Assembly (NCBI GenBank): GCA_038744785.1
Contig: JBCDLX010000018.1
Location: 47,368-111,367 of the forward strand
Origin: Ovoidimarina sp038744785
GTDB taxonomy: Bacteria > Pseudomonadota > Alphaproteobacteria > Rhodobacterales > Rhodobacteraceae
Length of the DNA stretch: 64,000 nucleotides
Direction of reading: 5' to 3'
A model generated the notes under the pieces. The model was not told the DNA's origin, ran no database searches, and saw only the letters and a list, made by a program, of their open reading frames with translations. The position numbers were made by a program, and so were the translations under genes. Of this stretch, positions 51,234-59,758 are shown piece by piece. Position 1 is the first letter of the stretch. The number at the start of each line of letters is the position of its first letter.

Positions 51234-52199
51234 ATGACCCCTGCAGAGATGGAACCCCGCATCGTTCGATATGGCGATCTGGTTCCCTGCCGCACGGCCT
51301 TCATAGACGCCCATACGCCAGGGTCGGATCAAAAGGAGAACTTCACGATCATCGGAGGCGGCGTGTCCGAAAGCCCCGATCAGCACGTGCACATTTCGAT
51401 CCCACACGGCTTCAACATCGGCGCGGCGGGGCAGCCACCCAAGTGCCGAAACAGTCTTCACAGTCATAGGACGGCCGAAGTCTTTTTCGTGCTGAAGGGG
51501 CGCTGGCGCTTTTTCTGGGGCCGATGGGGCGACGCGGGCGAGGTGGTGCTGGAAGAGGGGGATATCTTCAATATTCCCACCGGCATTTTCCGTGGGTTCG
51601 AGAATATCGGCAACGATTACGGGATGATTATGGCGATCCTCGGCGGTGATGACGCCGGCGGCGGTGTGATCTGGGCTCCGCAAGTCATTGAAGACGCGCG
51701 AGATCACGGGCTGGTTCTAAGTGAGAAAGGTCGGCTCTACGACACCAAAACAGGCGACACGTTGCCCGATGACGAAAGCCCGATGCCCGTTCTGACCGAT
51801 GCGGAACTAAAGGGTTTTCCCGAACCCACGTCGATGCAGGTCGTGGGCGGCTATGTGCGTCGATACTGGGACCTAATGGCGATCTCGGACAGGGCGCCCA
51901 TTCAGGTGATCGGTGAAGCGGGCGTTATCCGCGACAAACCCGGGTTCGAGGTCGACTTCGTTTCGCGACGTTCGGCGACGGATGCGATGCAAAGCCATGA
52001 CCGTCCAACGGTTCTGATGCCCGTAAAGGGGCATTGGCGGGTCGTTTGGGACGGTGGCAGTATGACACTCGCACCGGGTGACACGATGTCTGTACCGGAA
52101 GGTCTGTCCTATAGCGCAGTGCCTTCTATGACCGGCGAAGCCGCCCTTTATCGCGTCGTTGCAACCGGCGATCCGGCGGGGCAGACCTGGACCGGATGA
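51234..52199 (+). CDS. bicupin protein
   Basis: 321 residues. Residues 70-135 are a cupin with HSHRTAEVFFVLKGRWRFFWGRWGDAGEVVLEEGDIFNIPTGIFRGFENIG, where the histidine and glutamate of HxH...E and the later position would bind a metal. A second, less metal-like cupin follows near 250-305 (DRPTVLMPVKGHWRVVWDGGSMTLAPGDTMSVPEGLSYSAV). Bicupins include dioxygenases and isomerases. The second domain lacks clear histidines. It sits 31 bases after the SnoaL-like gene, and its stop overlaps the methyltransferase start. Confidence 0.83.
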   Translation: MTPAEMEPRIVRYGDLVPCRTAFIDAHTPGSDQKENFTIIGGGVSESPDQHVHISIPHGFNIGAAGQPPKCRNSLHSHRTAEVFFVLKGRWRFFWGRWGDAGEVVLEEGDIFNIPTGIFRGFENIGNDYGMIMAILGGDDAGGGVIWAPQVIEDARDHGLVLSEKGRLYDTKTGDTLPDDESPMPVLTDAELKGFPEPTSMQVVGGYVRRYWDLMAISDRAPIQVIGEAGVIRDKPGFEVDFVSRRSATDAMQSHDRPTVLMPVKGHWRVVWDGGSMTLAPGDTMSVPEGLSYSAVPSMTGEAALYRVVATGDPAGQTWTG

Positions 52200-52801
52200 C
52201 CGATCCCAGCAGCACCAAGGACGTCTACGCCCGCCATGCCGAAGGCTACGATGCGCGACGCACCCGGGCCTTGCACGAGGCCCGTTGGCTCCGCCAATTT
52301 GCGGCGCATTTGCCAGCGGGTGGCCGGGTTCTGGATCTGGGCTGCGGCACCGGTCGACCCATTGCAGGCTGGCTTATTGGCGAAGGGTTTCGGCTGACCG
52401 GTACCGATTTCGCCGAGCCGATGCTAAACATTGCACGCGTGCGCTGGCCGGACGGCGACTGGCGTCTGGCTGATATGCGCGAGCTGGAACTTGGCGAGAC
52501 TTTTGACGGAATTATTGGCTGGGACAGCTTTTTCCATCTGACACCGTCAGAGCAGCGGGCCTGTTTGCCGCGGCTTGCCGATCACCTTGGCCCAAATGGA
52601 ACGCTGATGGTGACCGTCGGTCCACACGAGGGCGAGGTGACAGGCACGGTCGAGGGTGATCCCGTCTATCATGCAAGCCTGTCACCGGCAGGCTATGCGA
52701 CCGTCTTGGAAGGCTGCGGAATGCGCATGACCGCCTATCTCGCCGAAGATCCTGACTGCGATTACCATTCGGTGTTGATGGCGCGAAAGGTAGGATCATG
52801 A
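52196..52801 (+). CDS. class I SAM-dependent methyltransferase
   Basis: 201 residues. Motif I is GRVLDLGCGTGRPIAGWLIGEGFRLTGTDFAEPMLNIARVRWP (residues 42-84), followed by FDGIIGWDSFFHLTP and LPRLADHLGPNGTLMVTVGP as motifs IV-V. There is no membrane segment. It methylates an unknown small molecule. Start and stop both overlap neighbours by four bases (ATGA), so it is translated as part of the cluster. Confidence 0.9.
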   Translation: MTDPSSTKDVYARHAEGYDARRTRALHEARWLRQFAAHLPAGGRVLDLGCGTGRPIAGWLIGEGFRLTGTDFAEPMLNIARVRWPDGDWRLADMRELELGETFDGIIGWDSFFHLTPSEQRACLPRLADHLGPNGTLMVTVGPHEGEVTGTVEGDPVYHASLSPAGYATVLEGCGMRMTAYLAEDPDCDYHSVLMARKVGS

Positions 52802-53844
52802 AGGGATTGAGGTTGGCTGGCCCGCTGGTGTGTTCGGCCACGATGTTCATGGCCACGACCGTGGGTGCACAGAACTGGACTTATAGCAGTTTCGATAACG
52901 GTGCTTGGTTCGAAGCGCATGTGACCGCCCCCGATCGCCGGGTCGCGCTGCATTGCGGTGGGCGTTCGCCTGAAGGGAACCCCCTTCCGCAGACCGACGA
53001 GCCCCTGATGACGCCGGACTACACGTTTGTACTGACGCTCGCACATCCTGAACTTGGGCTGCCGGGCAACGCAACCCAACGCGGGGATTTGGTTGTCGCA
53101 AGCGGTACACAGGGCTTTCGCCTTCCGAATGCGGTTTATGACGAACTGAACGCCTCGGGTTGGCTTCAGATGCTTCGGTTTGGCGATGCTTTGATCGGTG
53201 AACTGCGCGAAACGTCTGCCATCGCGATTGATGCCGCGGGTGGTCGGGTGGCGACCTACGCTGCGACGGGGCTACGCCAATCTCTCGACCAGGCGGTTGC
53301 CTTTTGCGATGCCCGGTGGGCGGCGCTTGGTGTCCAGCCTCCAAGCGACGCGCAGGGTGTCGTGGGCCTGGTCCGGTCCCGACAAGGTGGTGTTGACCCA
53401 ACATCGCAGAGTGATTCCGCTTCACCTTCTGCGGCCCCTTCGCCAAATTCCGCCGTGCGCGCGCGTGCCGAGGCAGGTGTGCGGCGCGGCTGCGGGGGAA
53501 GCTACTCAGCAAACGCGGATGCGTTTCTTGTTGGTGATGTCGACGGAGACGGGGTCGAAGACATCGCCGTGAAATGGGACGCAGTTACGTGTCAGGGAAA
53601 CCTACCCCGTCCGTTTTGCGGCGCGTCTCAGTGTGCGGTGGATATGGTTCTAAGCTCGCGTGTCCTTGGCGAAGGGCAGGGGACGCTTTACGCACAGGCA
53701 GCCGAGCTTGTCCCATTGTCGAACGGCAACATGGGCTTGAAACTTGCCGGGTCTCTCGGCATGTGCCGCGAACTTGGCCGGACAAGTTGCAGCGCAATCT
53801 GGTATTGGGATGGAAATAAGCTGGCTCAACTGTCAGTCGAATAG
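52798..53844 (+). CDS. exported protein with a calcium-binding FG-GAP-like loop
   Basis: 348 residues with a signal peptide (MKGLRLAGPLVCSATMFMATTVGA). The N-terminal half (QNWTYSSFDNGAWFEAHVTAPDRRVALHCGGRSPEGN) has no clear family. A proline/serine-rich low-complexity linker (SDSASPSAAPSPNS) leads to a cysteine-rich C-terminal half with FLVGDVDGDGVEDIAVKW, a DxDGDGxxD loop of the integrin-like or EF-hand type. Cysteines RRGCGG, TCQGNLPRPFCGASQC and CRELGRTSC suggest disulfides. Its stop is eight bases from the MetE-like start. A periplasmic protein between cytoplasmic enzymes is odd and may be a passenger gene. Confidence 0.7.
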   Translation: MKGLRLAGPLVCSATMFMATTVGAQNWTYSSFDNGAWFEAHVTAPDRRVALHCGGRSPEGNPLPQTDEPLMTPDYTFVLTLAHPELGLPGNATQRGDLVVASGTQGFRLPNAVYDELNASGWLQMLRFGDALIGELRETSAIAIDAAGGRVATYAATGLRQSLDQAVAFCDARWAALGVQPPSDAQGVVGLVRSRQGGVDPTSQSDSASPSAAPSPNSAVRARAEAGVRRGCGGSYSANADAFLVGDVDGDGVEDIAVKWDAVTCQGNLPRPFCGASQCAVDMVLSSRVLGEGQGTLYAQAAELVPLSNGNMGLKLAGSLGMCRELGRTSCSAIWYWDGNKLAQLSVE

Positions 53845-53852
53845 GTTCAGGG

Positions 53853-54986
53853 ATGACCAAAATAAACACAACTCATGTGGGAAGCCTGCCGCGCACCCAG
53901 ACGGTAGTGGATTTCATCTTTGCGCGCGAGAAAGAACAGTCGTTCGACGCGGATGCGTTTGACGCCGCGATGACGGATGCCACGTCCGAAACTGTGCGTC
54001 GACAGGTCGATGCCGGTGTCGATATCGTGTCGGATGGGGAAACTTCGAAAATCAGCTACGCAACCTATGTGAAGGATCGCTACACCGGATTTGCAGGTGA
54101 CAGTCCAAGGAATGCGCCCGCGGATCTGAAGCTATTTCCTTCGTTTCTTGAGCGGCTGAAAGACGATGGTGGTACGCCCACTTATGCCCGACCGATGTGC
54201 GTCGGCGAAGTTCGGTCCAAGGGCCAGGGCGAACTGGAAAAGGACATTGCCAACCTTAAGGCGGCGATGCAGGCGCACGGGGCAAAGCGGGGCTTTATGA
54301 ATGCCGCATCGCCCGGGGTGATATCGCTGTTTCTACAGAACGATTACTATGCTTCACGCGACGCGTATCTTGCGGCCCTCGCAGATGCGATGCGGGATGA
54401 GTACCGCACGATTGTCGATGCGGGCATTGATCTGCAGCTTGATTGCCCGGACCTGGCCTTGTCACGGCACATGTTATTCAGCGATTTGTCCGATGCCGAG
54501 TTCGTCAGAATTGCCGGGTCACATGTAGAGGCGTTGAACCACGCCCTCGACGGGATCGACCCAAGCTCTGTGCGCATCCATATCTGTTGGGGAAACTACG
54601 AAGGTCCGCATGTCTGCGACATCGACATGGATACCGTGTTCCCGACACTCATGAAGGCGCAAGCGTCCTATGTCTTGTTCGAGACGTCGAACCCAAGGCA
54701 TGCCCATGAGTGGACGGTGTTTCGCGACCGTGCGGGTGAGATCCCGGACGACAAAATTCTTGTACCGGGCGTGGTCGATACGACAACAAACTTTGTCGAA
54801 CACCCCGAGCTTGTGGCGGAACGCATTCTGAAGTTTACGTCCATAGTCGGTGCCGACCGAGTGATCGCGGGGTCCGATTGTGGGTTTGGGACATTCGCCG
54901 GGTTCGGCGCGGTCGATCCCGATATCGCATATGCGAAACTTGGGGCGCTTGCCGAAGGTGCGGCGCGCGCCTCTGACCGGGTCTAA
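53853..54986 (+). CDS. cobalamin-independent methionine synthase (MetE C-domain)-like protein
   Basis: 377 residues, the size of a lone MetE catalytic domain. THVGSLPRTQTVVDFI at the start, DAGVDIVSDGETSKISYATYV, and the zinc ligands in VRIHICWGNYEGPHVCDIDMDTV and IAGSDCGFGTFAGFG (His, Cys and Cys) identify the UROD/MetE superfamily. The family also includes epoxyalkane:coenzyme M transferases and other zinc thiol transferases. True MetE uses 5-methyl-THF and homocysteine, but this short stand-alone form within a catabolic cluster is more likely a transfer to or from a pathway-specific thiol. Its stop shares bases with the hydrolase start (TAATG). Confidence 0.85.
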   Translation: MTKINTTHVGSLPRTQTVVDFIFAREKEQSFDADAFDAAMTDATSETVRRQVDAGVDIVSDGETSKISYATYVKDRYTGFAGDSPRNAPADLKLFPSFLERLKDDGGTPTYARPMCVGEVRSKGQGELEKDIANLKAAMQAHGAKRGFMNAASPGVISLFLQNDYYASRDAYLAALADAMRDEYRTIVDAGIDLQLDCPDLALSRHMLFSDLSDAEFVRIAGSHVEALNHALDGIDPSSVRIHICWGNYEGPHVCDIDMDTVFPTLMKAQASYVLFETSNPRHAHEWTVFRDRAGEIPDDKILVPGVVDTTTNFVEHPELVAERILKFTSIVGADRVIAGSDCGFGTFAGFGAVDPDIAYAKLGALAEGAARASDRV

Positions 54987-55696
54987 TGCCCGCCCCGCTT
55001 TTGTTTCTTCCGGGAATGATGTGCGATGCACGGCTTTTTGCGGCACAGACGGCGGCGTTTTCGTCGGCGCGAACGATTATTCACGGAACCATGACCCGAG
55101 GCCGTACCGTGACCGAGATCGCCGAAGCCGTGCTTGACGATGCCCCACGCGAGTTCGCGCTTGCGGGGCTATCGATGGGCGGGATTGTAGCGATGGAAAT
55201 CATGCGGATGGCTCCGGAACGCGTGACACGGCTGGCGCTTATGGACACCAACCCGCTAGCAGAGACCCCTGAAACAGCAGCGAACCGAGAACCTCAGATT
55301 GTCGCTGCCCGGGCCGGCAAGCTTAATGACGTGATGCGCGACGAGATGAAGCCACGGTATCTGGCGCCCGGGCCGTCGCGAGCCCAGGTGCTGGATGTAG
55401 TGATGAACATGGCGACAGCGCTTGGCCCCGATGTTTTCGTGCGCCAGTCGCGTGCGCTGCAGCGACGGCCGGATCAGACCGAAACGTTGAAGAAGATCGC
55501 TGTGCCGACCCTGGTCTTGTGCGGGCGCCACGACGCCCTGTGCGAGGTGCGACGGCACGAATTCATGCGCGACCTGATCCCTGGTGCGATTTTGGAAGTG
55601 ATCGAGGATGCTGGGCACCTGCCGCCGCTTGAAGAGCCCGCCGCCACAACAGCGGCGCTGGAGCGATGGTTGACCGATACGCTTCTTCTGACCTGA
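54986..55696 (+). CDS. alpha/beta hydrolase
   Basis: 236 residues: PLLFLPGMMCDARLFAAQ (oxyanion region), the nucleophile elbow GLSMGGIVAMEI (S near residue 73), VPTLVLCGRHDALCEV (acid) and IEDAGHLPPLEEP (histidine). This is a typical carboxylesterase/lyase-type hydrolase. It is the last gene of the plus-strand cluster, and its stop is ten bases from the convergent 2OG-oxygenase-like gene. It probably hydrolyses an ester or C-C bond of a pathway intermediate. Confidence 0.9.
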   Translation: MPAPLLFLPGMMCDARLFAAQTAAFSSARTIIHGTMTRGRTVTEIAEAVLDDAPREFALAGLSMGGIVAMEIMRMAPERVTRLALMDTNPLAETPETAANREPQIVAARAGKLNDVMRDEMKPRYLAPGPSRAQVLDVVMNMATALGPDVFVRQSRALQRRPDQTETLKKIAVPTLVLCGRHDALCEVRRHEFMRDLIPGAILEVIEDAGHLPPLEEPAATTAALERWLTDTLLLT

Positions 55697-55706
55697 CGCC
55701 CGCGCT

Positions 55707-56336
55707 TCACAGCATCTTGCGCCGCAACACAGCATTGAACGATACCGAGATGCGGGGTTCATCGACGAGGTTCGGATGCACAAGGTGGTGTAGAAAGCTG
55801 GGCCAGAGGAACAGGTCGCCTGGTTCAGGAAGCCGCCTGTATTCCGGATCGAACTGCCCGTCACCGCGCACCGCGTTCATATTCGCCTGCGCGCGGGGGT
55901 CGTAGAAGCTGATTTCCCCAGGGTTCAGGTCGGTCCGGTGCTGCGTGACCGCCGATTGATCAGGAACGACGACATAGTAGGTCCCTGACAGCCAGGAATG
56001 CGGATGATTGTGCAGGTTGTGATAGTCGCCGCGCCGGTTGACGTTGACCCAAGCCTGAAGATCGACTTCCGGCTGATAGTCAAGACCGGCCTCTGACGCG
56101 TAATCCACTACGGCCCGATGACAGCACTGCTGCAGCCAGCCAATCGCTGGGTTTGGATGCTGAAACAGATCCTGACCCAGATAGTCTCCGGTCAAATCGT
56201 CGGCGGTTGCGTCGAGGTTAAGGAGCAGTTCTGCAAGGACAGGGTTCGCTGTGCTGGCGCCTGGAAGCTTGACCGACATGAACAGCGTCGGCCAAAGCCG
56301 CTGGAATTTGGGAGAGGCCTGATCAGTCATTTCCAC
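55707..56336 (-). CDS. putative 2-oxoglutarate/Fe(II) oxygenase (TIGR02466-like)
   Basis: 209 residues (an alternative start two codons in, at 56330). NVNRRGDYHNLHNHPHSWLSGTYYVVVP has the iron-type histidines H.xN-xH in the family's H-x-H-x-W-LSG form. The later EISFYDPRAQANM and PEPGDLFLWPSFLHHLVHPNLVDEPRISVSFN complete the double-stranded beta-helix with the second iron histidine (LHH) and the 2OG-binding arginine. It may hydroxylate a protein or small molecule. It is convergent to the catabolic cluster. Confidence 0.8.
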   Translation of the reverse strand: MEMTDQASPKFQRLWPTLFMSVKLPGASTANPVLAELLLNLDATADDLTGDYLGQDLFQHPNPAIGWLQQCCHRAVVDYASEAGLDYQPEVDLQAWVNVNRRGDYHNLHNHPHSWLSGTYYVVVPDQSAVTQHRTDLNPGEISFYDPRAQANMNAVRGDGQFDPEYRRLPEPGDLFLWPSFLHHLVHPNLVDEPRISVSFNAVLRRKML

Positions 56337-56415
56337 GGGCCCTACACTTGCGCTCTGGAGAGCAAGCTTGCCCGCCGTGGCGGCGTTGTCCAGCCCAACA
56401 AACGGAGGAAGTTTC

Positions 56416-57678
56416 TTATGTCACGGCCTTGATTCGCCGTTCCGGTGTGCCCGAATTCGCGTCGATGAAGTCAAGGACCAGGGGCCGGATGTTGTTGCGC
56501 CAGCTTTTGCCCGCGAAGATACCATAATGCCCGGCACCAGGTTCCAGGTGGGCTGCTTTCTTTTCGTTCGGAAGGCCGGTTAACAGATCGAGTGCGGCAA
56601 GGCACTGACCGGGTGCCGAGATATCATCTTGCTCACCTTCCACGGTCTTCACCGCGACAGATGTGATTTTGCCGATATCGACCGTATGGCCGTTTACGAC
56701 AAACGCGTTTCGGGCAATCTCTCGTTCCTTGAACACGCGCTCTACCGTCGAAAGATAGAACTCGGCTGTCATGTCCATAACGGCAAGGTATTCGTCATAG
56801 AACCGATTGTGCTTGTCGTGGTCCGACGACTCTCCTTTCGCAACGCGAAGGATTTGATCCGAGAACGCCTTGCCATGACGTTCCGCGTTCATCGACATAA
56901 ACGAAGTCAACTGGGCAAGGCCGGGGTACACCATTCTGCCGACACCAGGGTACTTGAAGCCCACGCGTTGCAGGGCAAGGTGTTCAAGTTGACCCATCGT
57001 AATGCGACGACCAAAATCGGTAACATCGGTCGGCGCGGCGTCGGGATCGATCGGCCCGCCGATCAGTGTTAGCGTGCGCGGCTGTGCGTCAGGTTCCAGT
57101 TCGGCAAGATAGGCAGTGGCGGCAAGGGCCAGCGGGGCAGGCTGGCAGACCGCAATCACATGCGTGTCCGGTCCAAGATGTCGAATGAACTCCATCAGAT
57201 AGAGGGTGTAATCCTCGATATCGAACTTGCCCTCGCTGACCGGAATATCGCGAGCATTATGCCAGTCGGTGATCCATATGTCCGCTTCTGGCAGAAGGCT
57301 TTGCACGGTCGATCGAAGAAGCGTTGCGTAGTGTCCGGACATTGGCGCGACCAATAGAATACGTCGCGACATTGCCGGGCGGCCCGCAACGTCGAAACGA
57401 ACGAGGTCGCCAAACGGGCGCGTCACATCCGCTTGGACGTTCACCACGTGGTCGCGCCCATCTGCGCCCACAACGGACGCGATGTTCCAGTCGGGTTTTG
57501 CGACCATCCGCGCGAATGTGCGTTCGGTCACTTCGCCCCAGGCCCGCATCAGTTGGAACATTGGGTTCGCGACAAGTCCTGTTGCGGGATAGGATGCCAT
57601 TGCAAGGGCCGTTGCCCCCAACCATTGGTTGGTGTTTCTGATCGACTCGTATAGATCGTAAGTCATCATGTACCGCAT
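56416..57678 (-). CDS. phaZ: intracellular poly(3-hydroxybutyrate) depolymerase PhaZ
   Basis: 420 residues from the ATG at 57678. Characteristic blocks are MMTYDLYESIRNTNQWLGATALAMASYPATGLVANP, ILLVAPMSGHYATLLRSTVQSLLPEADIWITDWHNARDIPVSEGKFDIEDYTLYLMEFIRHLGPDTHVIAVCQPAPLALAA (nucleophile region VCQPA), and HYGIFAGKSWRNNIRPLVLDFI at the C-terminus with the catalytic histidine. It degrades stored PHB to 3-hydroxybutyrate or short oligomers. It is transcribed divergently from phaC over a 117-base gap that holds a PhaR-type site. Confidence 0.95.
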   Translation of the reverse strand: MRYMMTYDLYESIRNTNQWLGATALAMASYPATGLVANPMFQLMRAWGEVTERTFARMVAKPDWNIASVVGADGRDHVVNVQADVTRPFGDLVRFDVAGRPAMSRRILLVAPMSGHYATLLRSTVQSLLPEADIWITDWHNARDIPVSEGKFDIEDYTLYLMEFIRHLGPDTHVIAVCQPAPLALAATAYLAELEPDAQPRTLTLIGGPIDPDAAPTDVTDFGRRITMGQLEHLALQRVGFKYPGVGRMVYPGLAQLTSFMSMNAERHGKAFSDQILRVAKGESSDHDKHNRFYDEYLAVMDMTAEFYLSTVERVFKEREIARNAFVVNGHTVDIGKITSVAVKTVEGEQDDISAPGQCLAALDLLTGLPNEKKAAHLEPGAGHYGIFAGKSWRNNIRPLVLDFIDANSGTPERRIKAVT

Positions 57679-57769
57679 GGCAGTGCCTTTCTTTGGGTGC
57701 GCGCGACGCCAAAGACAACGCCTGGGCCTCGCCAATGCGGCTGTACACTGGGGTATACAAACCAAAATG

Positions 57770-57781
57770 CTGCACCTGCAA
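57770..57781. promoter_or_regulatory. PhaR-type site CTGC-N4-GCAA in the phaZ-phaC gap
   Basis: CTGC-ACCT-GCAA at 57770-57781 lies 15 bases before the phaC ATG. PhaR of Paracoccus was shown, from memory, to bind TGC-rich sites of the form CTGC-N3/4-GCAG. The last base here is A instead of G. The same ATGCTGCAC..TGCAAAG context recurs before phaR at 63911. Confidence 0.5.
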
Positions 57782-57795
57782 AGTAGTCCGGAAAG

Positions 57796-59616
57796 ATGGA
57801 CATGACAACTCCTGATGAAGAAGGCAGGACTGAGACCCGGGAAACTAGCCTGGAACTTGATCGCCTAAACGAAAATCTGGCAAAGGTCGAAGAGCTTTCG
57901 ACCCGGCTGGTTTCAGCGGTTTCCAGAAAGAAAAGCGTGCCAACGTCGCTCCAAGGGCCGAGCCAGGACCTCTTTGTGCAGGCCGCCGCCGCTTACATGG
58001 CCGAGATGATGGCAAATCCGTCGAAAATTCTGGAGCACCAGATCAGCTATTGGGGCAAATCGCTGAAACACTACGTCGAGGCGCAGCAGATGCTTGCCCA
58101 GGGTAAGCTTGAAGCCCCGGAGGACGAGACACCGACGGACCGGAGGTTTTCCAACCCGCTTTGGCAAACACACCCCTACTTCAACTTCATAAAGCAACAG
58201 TATTTGTTGAACTCTGAAGCCATTGAAGATGCTGTGCAGGATCTGGAAGGTCTTGACGACAAAGAGCGCCAGCGCGTTGAGTATTTTACTCGTCAGATCA
58301 TGGACATGTTCAGCCCGTCGAACTTTCTTGGCACCAATCCCGAGGCGCTAGCGCGCGCCGTCGAGACCGAGGGCGAGAGCCTGGTAAAAGGGCTTGAAAA
58401 TCTGGTGCACGATATTGAGGCGAACGACGGCGACCTGCTTGTTACGCTTGCGGATAAAGAGGCCTTCAGCGTCGGCGACAACATTGCGACTTCGGAAGGA
58501 TCGGTGGTCTACCGCAACCGGATGATGGAGTTGATCCAATACAAGCCGACGACCGAAAAAGCGCACAAGATCCCGCTGATCATCTTTCCGCCCTGGATCA
58601 ATAAGTTCTACATTCTTGATCTGAAACCGCAAAACAGCCTGATCCGCTGGATTGTGGAGCAGGGCTATACGCTTTTTGTTGTGAGCTGGAAGAACCCGGA
58701 CCCAACCTATCGGGATGTCGGGATGGAGCAGTATATCGAAGAAGGGTACCTGGCCGCTGTCGAAGAGGTGAAGAAGATCTGCGATGTGCCGAAGGTCAAC
58801 GTTATTGGATATTGTATCGCGGGGACCACGCTGGCCCTGACGCTGGCCCTGATGGAAAAGCGGGGCGATCGGTCGATCAGATCCGCCACCTTTTTTACAA
58901 CACTTACGGATTTTTCCGATCAGGGCGAGGTGGGCGTATTCCTCAACGACGATTTCGTTGACGGGATCGAAGAGGAGGTCAACGCCAAGGGCATCTTGGA
59001 TTCCTTCTTTATGTCCCGCACGTTCAGTTTCCTGCGGTCAAACGATCTGATCTACGGCCCCGCAATCCGAAGCTACATGCTGGGGGAAAAGCCACCTGCC
59101 TTTGATCTGCTGTTCTGGAACGGGGATTCTACGAACCTGCCTGCCAAAATGGCGGTGCAGTACCTTCGCCAGCTTTGTCAGGATGACAAGTTTGCAAAAG
59201 GCGAGGTCACGTTTTTCGACGAAACCCTAAGCCTTAAGGACGTCAAGGTCCCTTTATGCGCGGTCGCATGCGAAACCGACCACATTGCGGCTTGGCCCGC
59301 GTCCTACAATGGCGTGGCGCAGATGGGGAGCCGGTCCAAGACCTTCATTCTTTCGCAATCCGGGCATATCGCAGGGATCGTCAATCCGCCTTCGAAGAAG
59401 AAGTACGGCCACTACACGAACGAGGATCTTAGCCTGTCCGTCGAGGACTGGCGAAGCGTGGCCGCGTTCAATGAAGGCTCATGGTGGCCGCGCTGGGAAG
59501 CCTGGTTGAAGAAAAAGTCCGGCGTACAGGTTCCCGCACGAGAACCAGGCGATGCAAACCATCCGGTTTTAGCTCCTGCCCCGGGAACCTACGTGACGGA
59601 ACACCCAAACCACTGA
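57796..59616 (+). CDS. phaC: class I poly(3-hydroxyalkanoate) synthase PhaC
   Basis: 606 residues from the ATG at 57796 (a second ATG is two codons in). The lipase-like box GYCIAGTT has the catalytic C340. PPWINKFYILDLKPQNSLIRWIVEQGYTLFVVSWKNPDPTYRDVGMEQYIEEGYLAAVEE is the class I signature. The aspartate (VACETDHIAAWPASYNG) and histidine (LSQSGHIAGIVNPPS) complete the triad. It polymerises 3-hydroxyacyl-CoA to PHA on granules, using an N-terminal region of about 180 residues for dimerisation and granule contact. Confidence 0.98.
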   Translation: MDMTTPDEEGRTETRETSLELDRLNENLAKVEELSTRLVSAVSRKKSVPTSLQGPSQDLFVQAAAAYMAEMMANPSKILEHQISYWGKSLKHYVEAQQMLAQGKLEAPEDETPTDRRFSNPLWQTHPYFNFIKQQYLLNSEAIEDAVQDLEGLDDKERQRVEYFTRQIMDMFSPSNFLGTNPEALARAVETEGESLVKGLENLVHDIEANDGDLLVTLADKEAFSVGDNIATSEGSVVYRNRMMELIQYKPTTEKAHKIPLIIFPPWINKFYILDLKPQNSLIRWIVEQGYTLFVVSWKNPDPTYRDVGMEQYIEEGYLAAVEEVKKICDVPKVNVIGYCIAGTTLALTLALMEKRGDRSIRSATFFTTLTDFSDQGEVGVFLNDDFVDGIEEEVNAKGILDSFFMSRTFSFLRSNDLIYGPAIRSYMLGEKPPAFDLLFWNGDSTNLPAKMAVQYLRQLCQDDKFAKGEVTFFDETLSLKDVKVPLCAVACETDHIAAWPASYNGVAQMGSRSKTFILSQSGHIAGIVNPPSKKKYGHYTNEDLSLSVEDWRSVAAFNEGSWWPRWEAWLKKKSGVQVPAREPGDANHPVLAPAPGTYVTEHPNH

Positions 59617-59637
59617 TTTCGTGAGGGAAAAATATTT

Positions 59638-59654
59638 TTGCTGCAGTGCAGCAA
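59638..59654. promoter_or_regulatory. PhaR-type palindrome upstream of phaP
   Basis: TTGCTGCA-G-TGCAGCAA at 59638-59654 is a perfect 17-base palindrome and contains CTGC-AGT-GCAG, an exact CTGC-N3-GCAG. Two further TGC-rich patches (CACTGCAGAA at about 59674-59683 and TGCAGCTGCA at about 59695-59704) follow before the phasin ATG at 59759. This layout fits PhaR repression of phaP that is lifted as PhaR binds PHB. Confidence 0.75.
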
Positions 59655-59758
59655 GAATGCCCTTGAAATGCCGCACTGCAGAAGGCATATTCCGTGCAGC
59701 TGCAGAAAGCGGGGCTGTCCCGCACGGATCAGCCGCCAAGGAACCGATGGAGAGAGAC

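Noticed and set aside
53853..54986. Full methionine synthase MetE
   Set aside because: It has only the zinc-bearing C-terminal domain length and lacks the N-terminal half of MetE, so it is listed as MetE-C-like only.
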